This document shows, in pieces, positions 1 to 9,183 of a stretch of DNA of 64,000 nt. Below the pieces are notes generated by a model. It was not told the DNA's origin, searched no databases, and saw only the letters and a list, made by a program, of their open reading frames with translations. The DNA lies in contig CP146203.1 of NCBI GenBank assembly GCA_039995105.1, positions 434,001-498,000 on the forward strand. Reading direction: 5' to 3'. Source of the stretch: Jonesiaceae bacterium BS-20 (lineage in GTDB: Bacteria > Actinomycetota > Actinomycetes > Actinomycetales > Cellulomonadaceae). Made by a program: the position numbers and the translations under genes. Position 1 is the first letter of the stretch, and each line of letters starts with the position of its first letter.

Positions 1-235
1 AGTTCCCGGCTTTAACCCGGTTCTTTGCAGCGTCGTTGTGCGTGACCTTGGTGCCGTGGGCAATCTTGTCTACCACGGTGCCGTTAGCCGTTGAACGCAC
101 GTTGAGCTTCACACTGGACGAATTGACGTAGTAAGTCACGTTCGCAGCTTGAGCAGGGGTAGGCGCGATGGCGACAATCCCTGTGGCAAGTAGTGCGAGG
201 GTGCAAACTAATCCAAGAACTCTAAAAAAACGCAT
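1..235 (-). CDS. Secreted SH3-domain protein, N-terminal part only (cut by the window edge)
   Basis: An open frame starts at an ATG (233-235) and runs out of the window without a stop. The first ~31 residues are a clear Sec signal peptide: MRFF, a hydrophobic stretch, then an AQA-type cleavage site. The mature part begins with tyrosine-rich sequence and the pattern LNVRSTANGTVV, typical of bacterial SH3 (SH3_3) domains that bind cell wall in peptidoglycan hydrolases and related exported proteins. About 78 codons are visible, so the rest of the protein, including any catalytic domain, is unknown. It fits the neighbouring surface genes to the right. Confidence 0.72.
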   Translation of the reverse strand, partial: MRFFRVLGLVCTLALLATGIVAIAPTPAQAANVTYYVNSSSVKLNVRSTANGTVVDKIAHGTKVTHNDAAKNRVKAGN

Positions 236-686
236 GACCCAAGTATTGCAAATTTCACCCGCTTTTATTGGTGCGAACAGCAGGATTGCATGATTGTAAT
301 GATAATTAGTAAGAACTTTGTTGAATCTGACTAGAAAGAGCTTGTTTAACGGCATGAGAAAGTGCTGCAAGCTACCGAGGTAACCCATTAACGGTGATCG
401 TAACCTGGTGGCAAGATCCGCTGGCCCAGTCACTGTTTTCAGCCAAGTAGGCCACTGCAGTTTAAAGATATTCCGACAAGGACTTAGATCAATGGATCGA
501 AACCATGTAGACCTAATCACAAGTAGACCTTGTTGCTAACTACGAGTGCAGGATGTGGCAGAATGAGCGCAGGAAAGTGGCGTTACGACTTACGATCCCG
601 AGGTGCCAGTCAGCATTCAGATGAAGCATGTTGACTATGGAAATCTCGTATTTGATCGATTTTTTATTGGAGAAATGAATTTGGTG
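236..686. other. Non-coding stretch between divergent surface genes
   Basis: About 450 bases, visibly richer in A and T than the housekeeping regions. It must hold the promoters of the SH3-protein gene (leftward) and the acyltransferase gene (rightward). I see no convincing gene, tRNA or strong hairpin. A short direct repeat, GTAGACCT, occurs twice near 507-530. An in-frame ATG at 603 could extend the acyltransferase, but its extra residues look non-native and it has no ribosome binding site. Confidence 0.4.
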
Positions 687-1904
687 ATGGCCTCGGCTAC
701 GCAAGTGGCTTCGACGGTGCCGAAAGCGCAACGTAATAGGTTTGCTTTCCTAGATTTGATGAGATTCCTAGCGGCAATTGGCGTCGTTGGTTATCACTAC
801 ACAGCAATCAAGTATGTGAACTGGGGAGAGCCTGTCTCTGAAGTTTTCCCAAGTTTGTCTAAGGTAACCAAATATGGCTTGCTCGGCGTAGACCTGTTCT
901 TCTTGATCAGTGGATTCGTTATCCTCATGTCCGCTTATCAGCGACCAGCAGGACAGTTTGTAGCTTCTCGGTTTTCCCGAATCTTCCCCGCGTTGTGGGT
1001 AATGATTATTCTTGGCGCGCTAATGCGTTGGGTAATTTGGCCTGAAAAGGGTGCAAACTTTCAGTTCCGTGACCTGCTCGTGAACTTGACGCTCGTAGTT
1101 GAACCCAACGGTTCACCTTATGTCGACGGTGTGATGTGGACGCTATGGACCGAAATGAGGTTCTACGTCCTCATCTTCCTCTTCATCCTCTGGGGAATTA
1201 CCCAGCAGCGGATCGTCATGGTTTCGCTGTTATGGCCTGTTACGGCATTTCTTGCAGTACAGACAGACAATTGGTTTTTGGCTGGAATCCTCTTGCCAAG
1301 TTCTGCCCCGCTATTTGCGGGCGGCATGATGATGTTTGTTATTTACAAGTGGGGCTGGAGTTGGCTAAAAGCTGGAGTCCTATTATCGAATGTTGCATGG
1401 GCCTCGATGCAAAGCTCCAAGGGCGCAGCTACTGGAATCATCCGTAATACCGCTTACGGCGCCGACGATCTGAAGTTAACAATTGCGATCGTGCTAATTT
1501 TTGTAATCGTTGGCGTTTGTGTACTTACACCAGTTCGCTCTATCTCTTCTAAATGGATGACTTGGCTAGGTCTGTTCACTTACCCTCTTTACTTGGTTCA
1601 TGAATTGTGGGGCTGGTTTATCATTGACCGCCTAGCCGGAACCATGTCCAAATATGCAGTTTTAGTCATTGCGGTCTCAATAACGTTCCTAATGGCGTAC
1701 TTGATCATCAAGTTCGTTGAGAAGCCGTTCTCTGGAAAAATGAGAAATCGGATTGCCAAGGATCTTGAGAAGATTAAGCTTCAAGATGACACTGAAAAAG
1801 AACTGTTTGATATGGCGCAAGGGAAGTTCCTTAAGCGACCTGCTGAAGTAGTGCCTGAGATAAAAGAGGACCCAACTAAAGAGCTTGATCCAGCCACAAC
1901 GTGA
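687..1904 (+). CDS. Acyltransferase 3 (OafA/YrhL-like) integral membrane protein
   Basis: Polytopic inner-membrane protein of the AT3 family, which transfers acetyl or other acyl groups to sugars of surface polysaccharides, peptidoglycan or glycolipids. The family hallmark is near the N-terminus: FLDLMRFLAAIGVVGYHY, with the conserved Arg and His in the first membrane helix. A GVDLFFLISGFVI segment and about ten hydrophobic helices follow, then a charged ~60-residue cytoplasmic tail. The frame extends up to 603, but GGAGA at 669-673 sits before a TTG/GTG/ATG cluster at 681-689, which gives a 405-residue protein starting just before the conserved domain. The substrate is not predictable; nearby exported proteins suggest a cell-envelope glycan. 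Composition is AT-richer than the housekeeping genes. Confidence 0.85.
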   Translation: MASATQVASTVPKAQRNRFAFLDLMRFLAAIGVVGYHYTAIKYVNWGEPVSEVFPSLSKVTKYGLLGVDLFFLISGFVILMSAYQRPAGQFVASRFSRIFPALWVMIILGALMRWVIWPEKGANFQFRDLLVNLTLVVEPNGSPYVDGVMWTLWTEMRFYVLIFLFILWGITQQRIVMVSLLWPVTAFLAVQTDNWFLAGILLPSSAPLFAGGMMMFVIYKWGWSWLKAGVLLSNVAWASMQSSKGAATGIIRNTAYGADDLKLTIAIVLIFVIVGVCVLTPVRSISSKWMTWLGLFTYPLYLVHELWGWFIIDRLAGTMSKYAVLVIAVSITFLMAYLIIKFVEKPFSGKMRNRIAKDLEKIKLQDDTEKELFDMAQGKFLKRPAEVVPEIKEDPTKELDPATT

Positions 1905-1973
1905 TTGAAACCAACCGGTCCGGTGGTTCCAATGTCCCAGAGAACGAGGGAATTCGTGGCCTAGGGTGTGGGT

Positions 1974-2639
1974 ATGCCCGCACCTAAGATGAAGTTTCCG
2001 CCCACGTTCTTTACTAAGGTTGCGGATACCGCTGCCGGGCGTGGGGTTGGGTGGCTGGCAATAGCTGAGGTCTTGGCAGTTCCTGACGCAGGCTTGGTGT
2101 CCCGGTTGCGGGATGGGTCATTGGCACAGGTGTGGACACAAAGTGCGGCCTGGTTGGGCGAGGACCAGCACATGCTCACCGCCGAGCTCATGAGCTTGGG
2201 AGTATTTAGCAGGTCAGCTGGGCGCCGCAGTGCGGACCAAGACTTAGTAGACCTAGCTGCCGACCATGAACTCGTTGTGGGTGACCAATCGGAGTTGATT
2301 GGTCTGATCGCCGAGCTGGCGGGACAGTGCTCGGCTGAGGCTTCTGCGTGGTCTTCTGGTGACCTGATTATAGGTAAGGAGCTGCGAGCGTCTCAACGGG
2401 AATTTACGGATGCCAACATTGCACCCCCGTTGACGCAGTTGTGCGCTCGAATCGTTGCTGGGGCCCAACGCAACATTTGGCGGACACTAGCCAAACTTGT
2501 GCTGGCATACCTATCCGCGGATACCGGCAAGGACTATCAGCGGGCAATGCTCGATACTGGACGTAAGTCCGGCGGCATTGTAGATGCCAAGGGGTTTCTG
2601 CGTCTGCTGGAAGCTGAGCCTAAGAACGCAGCCAAATAA
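1974..2639 (+). CDS. Hypothetical protein, ~221 residues
   Basis: I do not recognise the family. The protein is soluble and mostly helical, rich in Ala, Leu and Ser, with no signal peptide, membrane helix or cysteine motif. The ATG at 1974 has AGGG seven bases upstream and is preferred; a GTG at 1968 would add two residues. It stands alone between the acyltransferase gene (70 bases away) and the surface-protein gene (165 bases away), all on the same strand. Steady coding composition across ~220 codons supports a real gene. Confidence 0.6.
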   Translation: MPAPKMKFPPTFFTKVADTAAGRGVGWLAIAEVLAVPDAGLVSRLRDGSLAQVWTQSAAWLGEDQHMLTAELMSLGVFSRSAGRRSADQDLVDLAADHELVVGDQSELIGLIAELAGQCSAEASAWSSGDLIIGKELRASQREFTDANIAPPLTQLCARIVAGAQRNIWRTLAKLVLAYLSADTGKDYQRAMLDTGRKSGGIVDAKGFLRLLEAEPKNAAK

Positions 2640-2804
2640 GGCATCGGAAAATACCACTCTTCTCACTAAAAAAACTTCTCTGATCATTACAAATGGGTAT
2701 CGGCCCGATAATTGTTCCCGTACAATTATTTCATCTTTGCCGAATTCCATGGGTAGTTGTGCCCGGTTGCGCGAAGAAAATGAGACAGCCATTCAAGGGG
2801 GAAA

Positions 2805-5750
2805 ATGAACCTGTCCGAGAAGTTCGCATGCAATCGAGTTGTCGCCTTATTCGTGTCCTTTGCTTTACTGATTTCAGGTGTTCTAGTAACAGGAACACTG
2901 GGAGCCACTCAAGCCAACGCGATAGGTGGGGGCAGGACTTTTGAAGTTGTGCCCAGCCAAGGTGTTGTTACCTGGACGGTGCCAGAAGGTGTCACAAGCA
3001 TTAATTTTGACATCCGAGGCGGAGGCGGAGGCGCTTCCAATAACACCGCGGTAACGCCCAACAATTCTGAACTTGGGAAACGGGCAACAGGTAGCTTTGC
3101 CGTTACTCCAGGACAAAAACTGACTCTTGTAGCAGGAGGTCAGGGCAACGCACCGGTAGATGGCAAACCCGGAACCGGTGGGCAAGGGTTCGCTCCAGGT
3201 CTGCCAGGTAGCACGGACGCATCTGGCGAGTTCCTTGGCGGCGGAGGTGGTGGATCGAGCGCTATCACCATCAATGATGGTGATGACACCTTTATTGCCG
3301 GTGGCGGAAACGGTGTCAACGGGTCTGTTCAACCTGACCCGGCCTTAGGCGGCGCTGGCGGGAACTTTGGTGTTCTTGGAGGCTCTAACTTATTTGCTAT
3401 GAGGGAAGACCAAGGGTTCATGAGCGCCGGTTATGTCTATCTGACTTACACGCTGCCACCGACCAAAACCACCATGACCGTGGATCTGCAACCCTCAAGT
3501 GGCAACGAAATTGATGGAGACCCGGTTGCCTATTCTCCCCTTGACGCTGCAATCGAGGTTGTTGACGAGAAGGGCGATCCCGTACGAGGTGGAGTAGTCC
3601 AGGTCACCGACACGAGTGGCAAATCGTACGGCGGAATCTACATCGGTAACAATGGTCAAGTTACGTACCCTTTCCAAGTAACCGAGGCCGGTCCCAAGAC
3701 GTTTAACTTTGCTTATGCGCCAATTTTCCCCTCAGAGTACGAGACTTCCGTAGCAACTGCTTCCGTCAATGTTCGCAAGGTGAATGTCCGGTCCACGGTT
3801 ACGCTGCCAAGCACGATCATTTCCGCAACGGATTCCTTTAATGTAGAAGCTGCTTTCAATTTCGGCGCCAACTACAAACCAGTCCCACAAGGGATGACTG
3901 CGTTCTTGCACGCGAATCCCACGGAATCTCGCACAACTACTCCTTCGACCAAAACGTGGAGCGCCGTGATCGGCGCAGGTGGTGTGGCATCATTTGAGGT
4001 CTCCCAAGCCCCCGGTGATGGGTGGTTCTATTGGACAGAACTTCAAGAAGATCCAAATTTTGAAGCCGGCGCAAGCGACCTCGTAGCGATCACACTCGGT
4101 CAACTGAAGCCAACACTAGAGGTAGTGGTTAGCCCAAGCACGAACCTGGAATACGGCAAAGCCGGTTGGGTAACCGCAACGCTCAAGTCACCCCGCAAAG
4201 GTGTCGAGCCAACCGGGTCAGTAGCGTTTTACCTTGATGGAGTAGCACAGCCGGAACCGGACCGATACGTTGAATCCTGGAGCGGCGATGTTCATTTCAC
4301 CCTCGAGCTGCCGTTGAACGCGGTAGGCGAATACGAAATCAAGGCAGAGTACGCCGGGGACGCTAATTTCCTTGCGGCCTCCGGTGTTACAACCAGTTAC
4401 CTAGTCTCACGTGCGCAAGTGCCGACCGTGGCCAGCCATGGCGCTTTGGGCAACACAGATTCGTACATCTACGGTGAGCCCATCAACCTGTGGTCCGTCA
4501 TGCCAGGTGTTCCAGTGAACTTTGCCGGTGAACAAGGTACCCAAGAGTTCTTTGTCCAACGTCAAGGTGCTCAGGAGTCACGCCTGAGCGTAGGAAGCGG
4601 CGGTTTACAGACGGAGCCCTTCCCTTTCTTTGAAGTACCAATCTCCGAAGAAGCTTGGGCTGCGTCCGCGTTCTTGTGGTCAACCGCGGTGGTCTCTACC
4701 ATTCCGGTTGGGACGTGGGACGTCACTGCGGACTTCCACGGCAATGAGAATCTGCTGCCTTGGGTGGGCTCGAATGATTCTGGGGGAACCCCACTGTTCT
4801 CCCCGGTCCGGGTCACTCAAGCAGAAACTACAACGGCTATCAGCGTGCCAGCGCGGGCCAACTTTAACGAGCTGACCTCCGTTGTAGTCACGGTAAGCCC
4901 AGTTGCGCCGAGCACCGTAACCCCTGTGGGTGACGTCGAGGTGTATGCCAATGGTGAATTGTTGCAAACCGTGACCCTAGACGAGCCAAAGGAAGATGGC
5001 CAAGCTCCATTGTCTGGTTCTAAACCCGCAACGGCCACCGTCAATATCCCCACTAATCAGCTAGGCAGCCTTGCAGTTACCGCAACCTATGTGGGTAATG
5101 AAAACCACGCCGGATCTCAAAGCGCCGAGGGCGTACTTGAAGTTGTGGCCGCCAAGACTGCCGTGGAACTCACGGCAGCTCCCAGGGTGGTGAACGTTGG
5201 TAAGGAAACGACCTTTACGGCGACCATCGAGACCGAGGGTGAGCGTGCCGATGCCCTACTTGCCCCAACCGGGACAGTGGAGTTCTTTGTCAACGGAGAG
5301 TCTCTTGGGGATCCAGTTGAAACCTTGGACGGCCAAGCGCAACAGACCTGGACGGGAACGAGCGTGGGTAACTACCTGGTGACCGCACAGTTCACGGCGG
5401 CTGACCAAAACTACCTTGGTTCTAACTCGGAGCAGCTTGAAGTAAAGGTGGGCACCCCGTGGACTCCAATAACACCAAGCTTGCCTGTTCCTCAGCCGGA
5501 GCCAACGCCTAGCCCAACACCTACCGACAAGCCGAGTCCTGGGCCCAAGCCAACGGGTAATCCAACGACTGGTCCACAAGACTCTGTAGATCAAGAAAAC
5601 TCTACGGACCAAGAAGATTCTGCGGAGACGGGCAAGTCAGCTTTGGCTAAGACCGGTAGCGGGCGAGTGCTGGCAATAGGTGGCATTGCCTTGACCCTCT
5701 TGCTTGCTGGGTTGGGTGCCGTAACAACGAGGCGCCGTACGGAAGGTTGA
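2805..5750 (+). CDS. LAXTG-anchored cell-surface protein with glycine-rich and Ig-like repeat domains
   Basis: A 981-residue exported protein. Residues 1-39 are a Sec signal peptide ending AQANA-like (TQANA). Residues ~45-215 are a glycine-rich beta domain opening with WTVPEGVTSINFDIRGGGGG. From ~220 to ~895 there are several bacterial Ig-like repeats (Big_3_5 style), recognisable by phrases such as TGSVAFYLDG, GDVEVYANG and GTVEFFVNG, each followed by YxGDxNF or a similar closing strand. Residues ~900-945 are a Pro/Thr then Asp/Gln/Ser stalk. The C-terminus has LAKTG (947-951), a hydrophobic helix and RRR, a sorting signal of the LAXTG type used by class E sortases. No sortase gene lies in the window. 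AAGGGGGA just upstream fixes the start. Adhesin or structural spacer roles are inference. Confidence 0.88.
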   Translation: MNLSEKFACNRVVALFVSFALLISGVLVTGTLGATQANAIGGGRTFEVVPSQGVVTWTVPEGVTSINFDIRGGGGGASNNTAVTPNNSELGKRATGSFAVTPGQKLTLVAGGQGNAPVDGKPGTGGQGFAPGLPGSTDASGEFLGGGGGGSSAITINDGDDTFIAGGGNGVNGSVQPDPALGGAGGNFGVLGGSNLFAMREDQGFMSAGYVYLTYTLPPTKTTMTVDLQPSSGNEIDGDPVAYSPLDAAIEVVDEKGDPVRGGVVQVTDTSGKSYGGIYIGNNGQVTYPFQVTEAGPKTFNFAYAPIFPSEYETSVATASVNVRKVNVRSTVTLPSTIISATDSFNVEAAFNFGANYKPVPQGMTAFLHANPTESRTTTPSTKTWSAVIGAGGVASFEVSQAPGDGWFYWTELQEDPNFEAGASDLVAITLGQLKPTLEVVVSPSTNLEYGKAGWVTATLKSPRKGVEPTGSVAFYLDGVAQPEPDRYVESWSGDVHFTLELPLNAVGEYEIKAEYAGDANFLAASGVTTSYLVSRAQVPTVASHGALGNTDSYIYGEPINLWSVMPGVPVNFAGEQGTQEFFVQRQGAQESRLSVGSGGLQTEPFPFFEVPISEEAWAASAFLWSTAVVSTIPVGTWDVTADFHGNENLLPWVGSNDSGGTPLFSPVRVTQAETTTAISVPARANFNELTSVVVTVSPVAPSTVTPVGDVEVYANGELLQTVTLDEPKEDGQAPLSGSKPATATVNIPTNQLGSLAVTATYVGNENHAGSQSAEGVLEVVAAKTAVELTAAPRVVNVGKETTFTATIETEGERADALLAPTGTVEFFVNGESLGDPVETLDGQAQQTWTGTSVGNYLVTAQFTAADQNYLGSNSEQLEVKVGTPWTPITPSLPVPQPEPTPSPTPTDKPSPGPKPTGNPTTGPQDSVDQENSTDQEDSAETGKSALAKTGSGRVLAIGGIALTLLLAGLGAVTTRRRTEG

Positions 5751-5808
5751 GTTGGTCGTGCCTAGCTCACCCCGTTGCCAGGGCGAATGGGGTTTGCGAT
5801 AGTGACTA

Positions 5809-6840
5809 TCAGCCGGCGGCGCTTGGTGGCGGGCGAAAGCCCGGTGGCATGGTGGAGGCAAAGGGATTCTTGCGCCGGTATGAGCAGACCTGACACAGGC
5901 TGGTTGCCTCGGTGGATGGGAACCGGGTGTTGCAGCGCTCGCAGGTTGCGGTGGTCAAGGAGACCACCGGGGCGCTGACTTCTTGGTGTTGCACGTGCTC
6001 TTGGCCAAGTGGGGAGTTGGGCGGGAACAAGGTGGTGGCCCAGTCCCAGGTCCCGGCGATGCTGAGCACGTCCTTGGGGCAGGCAGAGACGCAGAAGTTG
6101 CAACCATCGCAAAGCGCCGGGCGCTGTGACAACGTGCTGACGGTAAGCGTGCCGGGTGGTCCGCTGTGATTGAGGCGTAGGGCATCGGAAGTGCACGTTC
6201 GCACGCACACGTTGCAAGCAACGCAGCCCGGTGCCGCAAGTTTGACGGCGGGGGAGTCCAAAGCTGTGAGCGCGGCAATGATGTCTTCCTTATGCTCACT
6301 GTTGTTCTTCAGGTGTTGGGACATCAGGTACCGCAGGGCAACCGCTTCACGTTGCGGGTCCGAGTGGGAGAGATCTGGTGTTGGGGGACCAGGCGATGAA
6401 TCGCCGTTTCCGGATAGGCCAAGGGTGAGCAGCCGGCGCCGGGAAACCGGCATGCGTGCGCTATCCAATAACGTGCGGCGGCGCTTTGCCTTCGGTGGGG
6501 TGGTGCTGAGCCTCAGAGAGGTCATGCCGGTTGCGGCAAAGAGCTCCGTTAAATGACTGAAGTTGTCTTGTACCCGTGCTGATCTGGCGCATTGGTCAAG
6601 CCGGATAGTTACCGAGTGCGCCCCGGCCACGAGTAACTCGAGTAACTCATGCGGGGCTACCTGTGCGGCGCAGCCGGCCAACCCAATGACTTCAAACTGG
6701 GAGACACCCCGCTGTGGGTCGGGGTGCTCAGCGCACACCAACTCCAGGCGGGGTGCCCACTTGGAACCCTGCTGCTCGGTCACCCAGCGCAGGACACTTC
6801 GAAGCTCAACCGGGTCAGAGGTTGAATGACCGTGCGGCAT
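5809..6840 (-). CDS. Ferredoxin-type protein with two 4Fe-4S motifs and a C-terminal zinc ribbon
   Basis: Last gene of the DMSO-reductase operon (343 residues). Residues 206-216 (CVACNVCVRTC) and 244-254 (CDGCNFCVSAC) are two CxxCxxCxxxC iron-sulfur motifs. Cys300/303 and Cys316/319 form two CxxC pairs like a zinc ribbon. The N-terminal ~100 residues contain further cysteines (36, 57, 84) in an arrangement faintly like the MvhD/HdrA-associated domain, but that is weak. The middle is a basic linker (KAKRRR). Its start overlaps the chaperone gene by 26 bases, so the two are translationally coupled. A role as electron carrier or cofactor-assembly partner for the Dms enzyme is inference from position; no enzyme function can be read from it. 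Confidence 0.8.
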   Translation of the reverse strand: MPHGHSTSDPVELRSVLRWVTEQQGSKWAPRLELVCAEHPDPQRGVSQFEVIGLAGCAAQVAPHELLELLVAGAHSVTIRLDQCARSARVQDNFSHLTELFAATGMTSLRLSTTPPKAKRRRTLLDSARMPVSRRRLLTLGLSGNGDSSPGPPTPDLSHSDPQREAVALRYLMSQHLKNNSEHKEDIIAALTALDSPAVKLAAPGCVACNVCVRTCTSDALRLNHSGPPGTLTVSTLSQRPALCDGCNFCVSACPKDVLSIAGTWDWATTLFPPNSPLGQEHVQHQEVSAPVVSLTTATCERCNTRFPSTEATSLCQVCSYRRKNPFASTMPPGFRPPPSAAG

Positions 6841-7594
6841 CTTCTAAGACTCCAAGGCCAAGCGCGCCCACACCGCGGAAGAACTCGGTCTCAGCCTGCT
6901 CGTTGACCAACGTGAAGAATGCTGGCGCCCAACGCAGCACATGCAGGTCAAGGAAGGAGAAGATAGCGGCCAGGACCTTGTTCAGTTCCTGCACCTGCTG
7001 TTCCAATTCCTGCGGTGACCGCTCGGCTGGCTGCTCGGAAGAAGGAGCGCTTGAGTCCGCAATGCAGTCCAATGCGCGTTGCCCCAACATGGCTAAAAAC
7101 CCAAGTTCGAGCCCAATATGGTCATCCGGTTCCTGATTCAGTTTGGGCGCGGCCAGATCAAACTCGGCATACGCGGCCCGCACAGCAAAGGTCTGCTGCT
7201 CAAAGATTAGTTTTTCCTTGGACAAGTGGACAGACTCATAGGGCGCTGCCTTGGTCCGCTCAGGCCCCACAAACAACGAGTTATAGTCCGAGGCCACCTC
7301 CTGGGCAGTTTCCCCAAGCGCCGCAGACTCCAGCAGGTGCCCAATGCCCTGGGTGCGCTCCGGGCCGGGTAGCCCCGGCCAATCTTGGAGCATCTCCTGG
7401 GTACGCACCTGATCCAGTACCTCTTGGTTTGGCGCTCGCAGTAAGAAGGTACTCAGGGTTTGGAACCCGGCGGTTAGTTGATCCAGCGTTTCAGCTAACG
7501 CGGCGAGGTCGAGGCTTTGGACCACATCCTTGGCTGCAGTAGTGTCCGTGGGTGTTGTTATTGGTGTAGTCGTTGGTGCGGTCACAGCGGTCAC
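6815..7594 (-). CDS. TorD/DmsD-family molybdoenzyme chaperone
   Basis: A 259-residue helical protein of the TorD family, cytoplasmic chaperones that bind the twin-arginine signal of molybdoenzymes and hold the apoprotein for cofactor insertion. The family signature is visible: DYNSLFVGP, a following APYESVHL, then EPDDHIGLELGFLAML. The start is a GTG whose last two bases belong to the TGA stop of dmsC (GTGA overlap). The first ~25 residues are Thr-rich and probably flexible. Its client should be DmsA of the same operon. Confidence 0.88.
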   Translation of the reverse strand: MTAVTAPTTTPITTPTDTTAAKDVVQSLDLAALAETLDQLTAGFQTLSTFLLRAPNQEVLDQVRTQEMLQDWPGLPGPERTQGIGHLLESAALGETAQEVASDYNSLFVGPERTKAAPYESVHLSKEKLIFEQQTFAVRAAYAEFDLAAPKLNQEPDDHIGLELGFLAMLGQRALDCIADSSAPSSEQPAERSPQELEQQVQELNKVLAAIFSFLDLHVLRWAPAFFTLVNEQAETEFFRGVGALGLGVLEDAARSFNL

Positions 7595-8547
7595 ATCCCA
7601 ATCCGGAACATGGAGTCATAGAACTGGGACCGGCCAATGATTTCACCGGCAAGGACCAAGACAAACGCGCTGGTAGCGAAGATGGCTAGGTGGCGAGCTG
7701 GAGCTCCCGATGCTGCATACCGGTACACAAACAGGGCCAGCAGTCCCGCCCCCAGAAATACAAGCAGCAGGCGGGCTATGAACCAGCCTCCACTAAAGAC
7801 CACAGCGGACTGGGCCTCAATTGCTCCGCCCCCGGCGAGGTTGGAGAGGTGCAGGGCGATAATAATGAACTGCGCACTGAGCAGAACCACTGAGGCGATC
7901 CCCACTCCCTTCAAGACTGTAGTCATCAAAACCCGGGTACTGGCATCGACAACTTGAGACTCAGCATCGGCCTCGCTGACTTGGGACTTGGTAGACGTTG
8001 TCTTGCGGATTCGCCACATGATGGTGGACATGAGAGCGGCTCCGACCGCCAAGCAACCCAGCAGGAACGTGGTGGTGAAGAACTGGGCCGGCGTTGCAAA
8101 GGTATTCCACGCGGGAACGGTGACCAGCGTGTAATAGATCATGGACATGGCATAGACCAGCGCCAAACCAACAACCGCGGTGACCCCCGCCAAGATCTGG
8201 CGTAGGAGGGTTGAACCCCACTTGAACCACTGGGCTAAGGCAAACAGGAATCCGAGTCCCGCAAATGAGGCCCCCAAGATGATCTCGCGGCTCAGCCAAG
8301 AAGAATCCCAGTGCCGCAGGACGTTCAACGTATTGGTGATGTCGTTCATGTGGAACATAGACGCGATCAACCCAAAGACCATGGCCGGCCCAATGGCATA
8401 CAACAGGGGATCGGTGATCTTATCTACCGCACTGGTTCCGCCCTTGAAGCGGGCAACCACCTGGATAATCCCAAGGACTACAAAGGCACCCACACTCATC
8501 TGGGCAAAGATTGTAAAAATAATCATTGGTAGCTCGTGGACATTCAT
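7591..8547 (-). CDS. dmsC: DMSO reductase anchor subunit DmsC-like
   Basis: Integral membrane subunit (~318 residues, eight or so hydrophobic helices) that would oxidise menaquinol and pass electrons to DmsB. The sequence from MNVHELPMIIFTIFAQ onward matches the DmsC family start, including FHMNDITNTLNVLRHWDSSW, where DmsC proteins carry the conserved quinol-site histidine region. The frame opens further upstream, but the ATG at 8547 follows AAGGAG one base after the dmsB stop, so it is taken as the start. It is overlapped by the chaperone gene downstream. Confidence 0.88.
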   Translation of the reverse strand: MNVHELPMIIFTIFAQMSVGAFVVLGIIQVVARFKGGTSAVDKITDPLLYAIGPAMVFGLIASMFHMNDITNTLNVLRHWDSSWLSREIILGASFAGLGFLFALAQWFKWGSTLLRQILAGVTAVVGLALVYAMSMIYYTLVTVPAWNTFATPAQFFTTTFLLGCLAVGAALMSTIMWRIRKTTSTKSQVSEADAESQVVDASTRVLMTTVLKGVGIASVVLLSAQFIIIALHLSNLAGGGAIEAQSAVVFSGGWFIARLLLVFLGAGLLALFVYRYAASGAPARHLAIFATSAFVLVLAGEIIGRSQFYDSMFRIGM

Positions 8548-8548
8548 G

Positions 8549-9166
8549 TCATAGCTCCTTGGGGTTAGCAATGTCGCCGGTGCCGGTTCCCGTTGGCTGG
8601 GCGTCACGGTGCGGAATGATGACGAGGTTGGGTCTGGTGATGCTTGGGTCTGGCAGCGGCTCAACCCCGGCTAGGTCGCCATGCTCGGCGCGTAGCTCAT
8701 CGATTGGACCCCAGTCCAGAGCCCGTGACGGGCAGGCAGCCACACACGCGGGGTCCTCACCATCGGCGCGATAATCCGCGCACATGTCGCACTTAGACAT
8801 GTGCCCGGTCTCCGCGTTGAACTGCGGTGCCGAGTAAGGGCAGGCCCACTCGCAGTACCGGCAGCCCACGCATTTATCCTGGTCAATGGTGACAACGCCA
8901 TCCTCGCCCTCGCTCATGGCCGTGGTTGGGCAGACCTGAACACAAATAGGGTCCACACACTGGTTGCAAGAGATCGAGGTGTAATAGGTGAAGACGTTAG
9001 GGATGAACGTATCCCCATCCTTTTGCCAGGTGCCGCCCGTGTACTCGGCAACGCGGCGCCACGTGACACCCTCCGGCAAATCGTGCTTGTCCGTGCACGC
9101 AATTGAACAGGCCTTGCAGCCCGTGCACAGACTTTGATCAAAAAGAAAACCAAGTTGTTCAGTCAT
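8549..9166 (-). CDS. dmsB: DMSO reductase iron-sulfur subunit DmsB-like
   Basis: A 205-residue electron-transfer subunit with four [4Fe-4S] cluster motifs: CTGCKACSIAC near residue 14, CNQCVDPICVQVC near 68, CVGCRYCEWAC near 99 and a fourth formed with CDMC plus CVAAC near 126-145. This is the classical DmsB/NrfC arrangement. It links the membrane subunit DmsC to the catalytic DmsA. It lies 17 bases downstream of dmsA and directly upstream of dmsC. Confidence 0.93.
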   Translation of the reverse strand: MTEQLGFLFDQSLCTGCKACSIACTDKHDLPEGVTWRRVAEYTGGTWQKDGDTFIPNVFTYYTSISCNQCVDPICVQVCPTTAMSEGEDGVVTIDQDKCVGCRYCEWACPYSAPQFNAETGHMSKCDMCADYRADGEDPACVAACPSRALDWGPIDELRAEHGDLAGVEPLPDPSITRPNLVIIPHRDAQPTGTGTGDIANPKEL

Positions 9167-9183
9167 GACAATCCCATCTACCG

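Noticed and set aside
603-686. Upstream extension of the acyltransferase gene to the ATG at 603
   Set aside because: The extra residues do not resemble the family, and a ribosome binding site lies further in at 669-673.
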